From contig NZ_JAPNJW010000001.1 in assembly GCF_026626745.1 (NCBI RefSeq), forward strand, positions 3,022,001 to 3,086,000: DNA of 64,000 nt. Direction: 5' to 3'. This DNA comes from Nannocystis sp. RBIL2 (GTDB taxonomy: Bacteria; Myxococcota_A; Polyangia; Nannocystales; Nannocystaceae). The notes beneath the pieces are model-generated. The model worked only from the letters and a program-made list of their open reading frames with translations. It had not been told where the DNA came from and searched no databases. Position numbers and translations under genes: made by a program. Positions 58,838 to 64,000 of the stretch are shown here, piece after piece; position 1 is the first letter of the stretch, and every line of letters starts with the position of its first letter.

Positions 58838-58936
58838 GGGATCGATATGGCCCGAGGGACATGTTCAGGCGGGCGAGTGCCCCGCCGGGATCGCGCGAGC
58901 GCACGCGGTCACGATCGATATGGCCCGAGGGACACG
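58838..58936. repeat. Direct repeat ATCGATATGGCCCGAGGGAC
   Basis: The 20-base block occurs near 58840 and again near 58914, each followed by ACATG or ACG. It links the CGAGGGACATG unit of the palindrome family to a longer repeated sequence. Confidence 0.6.
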
Positions 58937-59020
58937 CGCGAGCATGCTCGCCGACGTGCTCGAGCGGGCCCGCGGGCGCGGCGCCTCTCACTTCTCTGTC
59001 TGTTTAGTCGAGCCGCCCCG

Positions 59021-60754
59021 TCAGGACTGGGCCTGCGCCCGTCGGCCGGTGCGCGGCTCTTTCTTGCGGGTCGGCGTCGCGCGAGCCTCGGCGATCAGGG
59101 CGTGGGCGTGTTCGCGGGCGCTGGTGGTCACGCGCGAGCCGCCGAGCATGCGGGCCAGCTCCTCGACGCGCTCTTCGTCGGACAGCTTGACCACGCGGGT
59201 GATCGTGCGGCCCGCCTGGGTGTGCTTCTCGACCCGGAAGTGGGCGTCGGCGAACGCGGCGATCTGCGGCAGGTGGGTGATGCAGAGCACCTGGCGCTGG
59301 CGCGACGCCACGTACAGGCGGCGGCCGATCGCCTCGGCCACCGCGCCGCCGACGCCCGCGTCGACCTCGTCGAACACGTAGGTCGTGACGCTGTCGCCGG
59401 TCGACAGCACGCTCTTGACCGCCAGCAGCACGCGCGACAGCTCGCCGCCCGAGGCGACCCGATTGAGCGGCGCGACCGGCTCGCCCGGGTTGGCCGAGAA
59501 CATGAACTCGACGCGGTCGAGCCCGCGCGGCCCCAGCTGCCCCGGCGCCAGCTCTTCCACCCTGGCCTCCAGCCGCGCCCGCGGGATGTGCAGCGCCGCC
59601 AGCTCGGCCTCGACCGCGCGCGCCAGCCCCTCCGCGGCCGCTGCTCGGCGCGCGTGCAGCTGCTTCGCGCGCTGCAGGCACTTGCCCAGCAGCTCCTGCT
59701 CGCGGGCGTCGAGCGCCTCGAGGTGCGAATCGGCGTGCTCGAGCTGCGACAGCTCCTCGCGCATCGCGGTCAGCTTGGACGGCAGCGCCTCGAGGTCCCC
59801 GCCGTGCTTGCGCTTCAGCGTCTCGAGGTCGTGCAGGCGCTCCTCGACCTGCTCGAGGTCACCTGGCTCGAAGGACATCTCGTTGGCGAACCGGGCCGCC
59901 GCCGCCGCCGCCTCCTCGCACGCCACCTGGGCCGCGATCAGCTGCTCCTGGATCTCCCCCAAAAGGCGCGAGCTGTCGGCCCCGCGGCGGGCCTCGTCGA
60001 GCAGGATCGCCAGGCGCCCGGCGATCGCGTCGTCGGACTCGTACAGCACGTCGTGGGCCTGGCGGGCGAACGCGGTCCAGCGGTGGGCGTCGCGCAGCAG
60101 CAGCGTCCGCTGGCGCAGCGCCGCCAGCTCGCCCGGCTCCGGGTTGACGCGATCGATCTCCTCGATCTGGAAGCGCAGGAAGTCGGCGCGCGCCGCACCC
60201 TCGGCCGCGCGACGCCGCAGGTCCGCCGCCGCCTGGGCCGCCGCTTGCCACTCGCGGTACTGCTCGGAGTAGGCCGTCGTCTCGGCGTCGAGGCCGGCGT
60301 AGGCGTCGAGCAGGTCGATGTGGCGGGCCACGTGCGTCAGCGAGTGGTGCTCGTGCTGACTGCAGATGTCGATCAGCTGCTCGCCGACCCGCTCGAGCAT
60401 CCCCTGGGTGGTGAGCACGGACTGGACCACCGAGCGCCCGCGGCCGGCGCGGCCGACCACTCGCTCGAGCACCAGCGCCTCGCGGCCCTCCTCGATCCCC
60501 AGCTCGTCGAGCGCCGGCGCCAGCCGCCGCAGCGAGCCGGCGTCGAGCTCGAACTGCGCGCTGGCCCGGGCCGCGTCGGCCCCCTGGCGCACGATCTCGG
60601 CCCGCCCGCGGGCCCCTCGCAGGAGCGCCAGGGCGTCGACGATGATCGACTTGCCCGCGCCCGTCTCGCCGGTGAGGACATTCATCCCGCGCCCCAGCTC
60701 GAGGGCGACGTCGTCGAGCAGCGCGAGCCCGCGGATGTGCAGATAACTGAGCAC
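59021..60754 (-). CDS. recN: DNA repair protein RecN
   Basis: 577 aa. SMC-like ATPase: N-terminal LSYLHIRGLALLDDVALELG with Walker A TGETGAGKS (about 28-36), a long coiled-coil middle, and a C-terminal ATPase half with GGELSRVLLAVK signature and VYVFDEVDAGVGG Walker B, followed by HLPQIAAFAD. RecN holds and protects double-strand breaks during recombination. It is followed by nadK, in an order found in many bacteria. Confidence 0.96.
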   Translation of the reverse strand: MLSYLHIRGLALLDDVALELGRGMNVLTGETGAGKSIIVDALALLRGARGRAEIVRQGADAARASAQFELDAGSLRRLAPALDELGIEEGREALVLERVVGRAGRGRSVVQSVLTTQGMLERVGEQLIDICSQHEHHSLTHVARHIDLLDAYAGLDAETTAYSEQYREWQAAAQAAADLRRRAAEGAARADFLRFQIEEIDRVNPEPGELAALRQRTLLLRDAHRWTAFARQAHDVLYESDDAIAGRLAILLDEARRGADSSRLLGEIQEQLIAAQVACEEAAAAAARFANEMSFEPGDLEQVEERLHDLETLKRKHGGDLEALPSKLTAMREELSQLEHADSHLEALDAREQELLGKCLQRAKQLHARRAAAAEGLARAVEAELAALHIPRARLEARVEELAPGQLGPRGLDRVEFMFSANPGEPVAPLNRVASGGELSRVLLAVKSVLSTGDSVTTYVFDEVDAGVGGAVAEAIGRRLYVASRQRQVLCITHLPQIAAFADAHFRVEKHTQAGRTITRVVKLSDEERVEELARMLGGSRVTTSAREHAHALIAEARATPTRKKEPRTGRRAQAQS

Positions 60755-60793
60755 GACGGCGCTATAGCATGCGCACAGCCGCGCGTCAGCGCG

Positions 60794-61711
60794 TCAGCGC
60801 GTCCGCCCGCCCATACCGGCGCTCCAGCCCAGCTTGGTGGCCAGCACCCGGAACACGCTGTACTCCGGGGGGCACAGGCGCAGCGGGTCCGGCGCGGCGT
60901 CGATGACCATGCGGTCGCCGAGCTCGAGCGACACGCTGGTCTGACCGTCGATCGTCAAGAAGGCGCCGCCCTCGACCGGGCCCTCGTAGGTGATCTCGAT
61001 CAGCGACGCGGCGTCGACGACCACCGGCCGGTGCGTGAGGCTGTGCGGACAGATCGGCGTGATCGTGAAGGCCGTCGCCGAGGGGGCCACGATCGGGCCG
61101 CCGGCGGCCAGGTTGTAGGCCGTCGAGCCCATCGGCGTGCACACGATCAGGCCGTCGGCCTTGTACGTGGCCATGAACTGCCCGCCGACGTCGGTCGCCA
61201 GCGACAGCAGCCGCGGGAACTCGCCGTGCTTGATGTACGCGTCGTTGCAGGCCGCCTCGCGCAGGAACACCCGGCCGCCGCGCTGCAGCTCGACCTGCAT
61301 GCGCAGCCGCGGCTCCCACGTCAGCTCGCCGTGGACCGCCGCGGCCAGCCCGATCTCCCCCTGCTCCGCCTGGTACGCGGTGAGGAAGCCGAGGTCGCCG
61401 AGGTTGATCCCCAGCACCGGCACCCCGGCCTCGGCCGCCCACCGGCTGGCGCGCAGCAGCGTGCCGTCGCCGCCGAGCGCCACCACCAAATCACAGTCCT
61501 CGGCCAGCCCGTCGCAGTGCGGCACGACCTCCGCGCCCTCGCGCCGCAGCGATTCGGCGCCCTCGCCCTCGGTCAGCGCGCACACCTTGACCCCGACGGC
61601 GTGCTCACGCAGCCAGCGGGTGGCGTTGACGGTCGCCTCGAACGCCCGCGCTCCGTCGCGCGGATAGAGGAGGACGCGGCGGACCGCGGGGATCGGCACA
61701 CGCTTCGACAT
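60794..61711 (-). CDS. nadK: NAD kinase
   Basis: 305 aa. Diagnostic VVALGGDGTLLRASR (GGDGT at 80-84), INLGDLGFLTAYQ, and MGSTAYNLAAGGPIV motifs. Phosphorylates NAD at the 2'-hydroxyl to NADP using ATP or polyphosphate. Its ATG overlaps the stop of the upstream response-regulator gene (TGATG), so the two are co-translated; recN lies 39 bases downstream. Confidence 0.97.
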   Translation of the reverse strand: MSKRVPIPAVRRVLLYPRDGARAFEATVNATRWLREHAVGVKVCALTEGEGAESLRREGAEVVPHCDGLAEDCDLVVALGGDGTLLRASRWAAEAGVPVLGINLGDLGFLTAYQAEQGEIGLAAAVHGELTWEPRLRMQVELQRGGRVFLREAACNDAYIKHGEFPRLLSLATDVGGQFMATYKADGLIVCTPMGSTAYNLAAGGPIVAPSATAFTITPICPHSLTHRPVVVDAASLIEITYEGPVEGGAFLTIDGQTSVSLELGDRMVIDAAPDPLRLCPPEYSVFRVLATKLGWSAGMGGRTR

Positions 61712-62652
61712 CAGTCGTCAGGCGAGTAAAGGTAACCCTGGTGCTGGAACAGGCAGATCTTGCCGCCCTGCTCGCGCCGGGCCCGCTCGAGCGCCGCGTC
61801 GACCAGGTCGAGCAGGTCCTGCAGCGAGCGGGTGTCCTTGTTGGGATAAAACGACACCCCGATCGAGACCGAGAAGCCGTGGGTCGCGGCGGCGCGGGCC
61901 GCCGAGGGGTGGAGGAGCGGCCGCCGGGCCTCGCGCGCGACCCGCTCGGCGACCGTCAGCGCCCCCGGGAAGTGCGTGTTCGGCAGCACCAGCAGGAAGC
62001 CGCGGTCGTCCGTCCGGTGCACGAGGTCGATCTTGCGGACGTTGCCCTCGATGATCGCGTGCAACGCCGGCGTCAGCTCGACCGCCGGCCGCGCACCCTC
62101 GCCGCCCTCGTCGACCTCGATCCGCAGGCAGGCCAGCGGGTCGCTGTAGCGCTCGGCCCGCTCGAACTCCTCGCGGAGGCGGCGGCGGAACTCGTCGGGC
62201 GCCAGCTCGAGCCGCCGCGCCCGCGGGCCGTCGCCCTCGGCGCCCTCGCCTTGCGAGAACTGCGCCCGCGTCCGCAGCAGCACGTCGATGCGCGCGCGCA
62301 GCTCCTCGGGGTTGTAGGGCTTGCCGAGGTAGTCGTCGGCGCCGCTGCGGAGGCCCTCGACGCGGGCGTTGACCGAGTTGCGGGTGCTGACCATGAGGAC
62401 CGGCAAGAACCCGCTGGCCTTGGCCTTGAGGATCCGGCACACCTCGAGGCCGCCGATCTTGGGCATGACCACGTCGAGCATGACCAGCGCCGGGCGCTCC
62501 CGGTTGTACAGCTCCAGGACCTGCTGGCCGTCGGTCGCCTCGACCACCACGAAACCCGCCTCGGTGAGCACCGAGCGGGCCGTCGCGCGCTCCCCCGGCG
62601 AATCGTCGGCGACCAGGATCTTCACGCCGGAGCTGGATGGGGCCGCCGTCAC
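61711..62652 (-). CDS. Response regulator with degenerate GGDEF domain
   Basis: 313 aa. Receiver domain (10-125) with ILVADDSP, phosphoacceptor D60 in LVMLDVVMPKIGG and conserved K111 in YLGKPYNPEEL. The C-terminal diguanylate-cyclase-like domain keeps the fold (FRRRLREEFERAERYSDPLACLRIEVD, VSIGVSFYPNKDTRSLQDLLDLVDAALERARREGG-type end) but the catalytic GGDEF loop is RTDDRGF, so c-di-GMP synthesis is unlikely. Possibly a c-di-GMP-independent signalling domain like those in PleD-type adaptors. Confidence 0.9.
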   Translation of the reverse strand: MTAAPSSSGVKILVADDSPGERATARSVLTEAGFVVVEATDGQQVLELYNRERPALVMLDVVMPKIGGLEVCRILKAKASGFLPVLMVSTRNSVNARVEGLRSGADDYLGKPYNPEELRARIDVLLRTRAQFSQGEGAEGDGPRARRLELAPDEFRRRLREEFERAERYSDPLACLRIEVDEGGEGARPAVELTPALHAIIEGNVRKIDLVHRTDDRGFLLVLPNTHFPGALTVAERVAREARRPLLHPSAARAAATHGFSVSIGVSFYPNKDTRSLQDLLDLVDAALERARREQGGKICLFQHQGYLYSPDD

Positions 62653-62905
62653 GCCGTTCAGCTTACCTTCAGGCCCGCCGGGCCGTGTCCTTCGGGCCCG
62701 CGGGGCCGAGGGGGTTGTGTCTGCCCGGAAACCACGAGCCCCAGTATGTCCGAGTCACCGGCGTGGGCCCAGCCCTCCCCGCGCCGGGGGCCCCGGTAGA
62801 GATCGCCCATCCGCCGCCGCCGCCCGGCATGTGAGTCTGAGCCCGAACCTCGCGCCGCGTCCCTGCTGGGAGCCTCGCAGGCGACGCCCACGCCGCGACC
62901 CGCGC

Positions 62906-62934
62906 TTGACAGCCCCGGAGTGCTCGCGTATCCA
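62906..62934 (+). promoter_or_regulatory. Sigma-70-type promoter of rplM-rpsI
   Basis: TTGACA (62906-62911), 17-base spacer, TATCCA (62929-62934). A start about 7 bases beyond the -10 would place the first transcribed base at about 62941, four bases before the rplM ATG, so the message would have almost no leader. Confidence 0.7.
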
Positions 62935-62944
62935 TCCCCGGCCC

Positions 62945-63379
62945 ATGGGTACGCACTACCCCAATCCCGCCGATATCCGCCGCGACTGGCTGCTGATCGA
63001 TCTCACCGGTCTCACCCTCGGTCGCGCTGCGAGTCAGATCGCCAACATCCTTCGCGGCAAGCACAAGGCCACGTTCACCCCGCATCTCGATGTGGGTGAC
63101 TTCGTGATCTGCGTCAACGCCGACAAGGTCAAGCTCACCGGCGACAAGCTCGACAAGAAGTTTTACTACTTCAACTCGGGCTTCCCGGGCGGCATGAAGT
63201 CCGCCTCGGCGCGCACCCTGCTCGGCAAGAAGCCGGAAGAGCTGATCACCATCGCCGTGCGCCGCATGCTTCCCCGCTCGCCGCTGGGTCGTGCCACCGT
63301 GAGCAAGCTCAAGGTGTTCGCGGGGCCCGAGCACAATCATCAGGCGCAGCAGCCCAAGCCCTACAAGCTCCCGTTCTGA
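62945..63379 (+). CDS. rplM: Large-subunit ribosomal protein L13
   Basis: 144 aa, near the normal length. Matches L13 ([76 protein letters not shown]). An early-assembling protein of the 50S subunit. No Shine-Dalgarno is seen before ATG 62945. Followed by rpsI as in nearly all bacteria. Confidence 0.98.
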   Translation: MGTHYPNPADIRRDWLLIDLTGLTLGRAASQIANILRGKHKATFTPHLDVGDFVICVNADKVKLTGDKLDKKFYYFNSGFPGGMKSASARTLLGKKPEELITIAVRRMLPRSPLGRATVSKLKVFAGPEHNHQAQQPKPYKLPF

Positions 63380-63404
63380 CACTCCAGCACCCACGGTTCG
63401 TCTC

Positions 63405-63803
63405 ATGGCCAAAGACACGATGAAGTACTACGCCACCGGCCGCCGCAAGAGCGCGGTCGCCCGCGTGTGGCTGTTCCCCGGCGAAGGCAAGATCCTGATC
63501 AACCGCCGCGAGGCCGACAGCTACCTCTGCCGCCCGACCAACCTCAAGCTCATCGAGCAGCCCCTGGTCGCCGCCGGTAGCCGCGAGAAGTACGACGTGT
63601 GGGCCACCGCCAACGGCGGCGGTCTGTCCGGCCAGGCCGGCGCGATCCGTCTCGGCATCGCCCGCGCCCTTCTGCAGGTCGATCCCGAGGCCCGCAGCGC
63701 CCTCAAGAGCTCCGGCTACCTCACCCGCGACTCCCGCGCCGTCGAGCGCAAGAAGTACGGCCGCGCCGGCGCCCGCCGCCGCTTCCAGTTCAGCAAGCGC
63801 TGA
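63405..63803 (+). CDS. rpsI: Small-subunit ribosomal protein S9
   Basis: 132 aa with the S9 markers [44 protein letters not shown] and the C-terminal RRRFQFSKR tail that reaches the decoding centre. Binds 16S rRNA in the 30S head. 25 bases after rplM, same operon. Confidence 0.98.
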   Translation: MAKDTMKYYATGRRKSAVARVWLFPGEGKILINRREADSYLCRPTNLKLIEQPLVAAGSREKYDVWATANGGGLSGQAGAIRLGIARALLQVDPEARSALKSSGYLTRDSRAVERKKYGRAGARRRFQFSKR

Positions 63804-63827
63804 GCCCCACCCCGGCTCGTACCCCTT

Positions 63828-63857
63828 CGAGAGCGGAGCTTCACAGCTCCGCTCTCG
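63828..63857 (+). terminator. Hairpin after rpsI
   Basis: CGAGAGCGGAGCT (63828-63840) pairs perfectly with AGCTCCGCTCTCG (63845-63857) around TCAC. Only a short CTGCTTTC follows, so termination may be rho-aided. Confidence 0.65.
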
Positions 63858-64000
63858 CTGCTTTCGGCTGCTGCTCACGACTCGCGGCCCAGCCCCGCGA
63901 GCGGCTCGCTTCGAGGCTTCGACCAGCGCATCGCCGGCATCAGCTGTCTCTCGAGCCAGACCACCCACGAGCATACCGCCGAGCGTCGCCTGTCTCTTGG

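Larger units (their letters stand above)
58638..59020. other. Intergenic region rich in palindrome-family repeats
   Basis: No gene is supported. It holds the tandem 14-base units at 58645-58700 and a separate direct repeat at 58838-58935. Confidence 0.5.

Noticed and set aside
824..58936. GACATGTC units as a CRISPR or a LexA/SOS regulon
   Set aside because: The units are scattered with no regular spacers, and mostly sit at gene ends rather than promoters, so neither fits.
1..64000. tRNA or rRNA genes
   Set aside because: No tRNA cloverleaf pattern or rRNA sequence was recognised; a tRNA scan was not possible here.
1..64000. Insertion sequences or prophage
   Set aside because: No transposase, integrase or phage structural gene other than the T6SS spike was seen; the partial duplications have no transposase nearby.

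Overview
The window is about 70% G+C. It has dense coding with strong third-position G/C bias, many lipoproteins with Ser/Thr/Asp-rich or Pro-rich linkers, AgmX/PglI-type C-terminal (TonB-like) domains on soluble proteins and on a kinase, Hanks-type kinases, a CFI-box C-terminal domain, and a plesiocin-type graspetide precursor. Together these point to a myxobacterium, most likely of the Nannocystis/Plesiocystis/Enhygromyxa lineage. The lineage is inferred from gene content, not from a marker gene search.

Layout. 1-5.1 kb: cytochrome-like lipoprotein (cut by the window edge), Sel1/AgmX-type lipoprotein, a protein with a histone-H1-like Lys/Ala tail, two small secreted proteins, an OmpA/MotB-like lipoprotein. 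5.8-11.3 kb: a complete-looking graspetide (omega-ester RiPP) locus: precursor with four TTxAxGEE repeats behind a GG leader, ATP-grasp ester ligase, two membrane-fusion proteins and a C39-peptidase ABC exporter; a histidine-phosphatase lipoprotein follows. 12.4-15.7 kb: a two-gene unit of an unrecognised 567-aa protein and a CxxCH lipoprotein. 16-24 kb: hybrid-less histidine kinase, a triple-repeat HHHHKRG protein, nitroreductase, a giant BRCT/beta-propeller/helical-repeat protein, an ankyrin protein. 23.8-26.4 kb: a small Cys-rich secreted protein and a decayed duplicate of its gene and upstream region, flanking a small acidic lipoprotein and an AraC regulator. 26.8-35.7 kb: one long plus-strand run of PstS-like binding protein, lipoprotein, phosphate-porin-like protein (frameshifted at a C6 run), lipoprotein, ExbB, ExbD, TonB and a TonB-dependent receptor that carries its own TonB-C domain. 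35.9-46.3 kb: thioredoxin-like protein, assorted lipoproteins, SMI1/KNR4 protein, GGGP synthase/PcrB with an overlapping adenylate cyclase, membrane protein, metzincin protease with FG-GAP-like repeats. 47.1-53.7 kb: a type VI secretion cargo island: vgrG plus pseudokinase on the minus strand, and divergently an EagR chaperone, a prePAAR effector and a candidate immunity gene. 53.8-64 kb: small basic protein, CFI-box protein, TPR-type protein, an active-looking Ser/Thr kinase, then conserved genes recN, nadK, a response regulator with degenerate GGDEF, and rplM-rpsI.

A palindromic sequence family built on GGACATGTCC recurs at more than ten gene boundaries, often forming hairpins, sometimes supplying the ATG of the next gene, and once carried along with a duplicated gene end. 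It is the main genome-scale structure that gene annotation does not explain.
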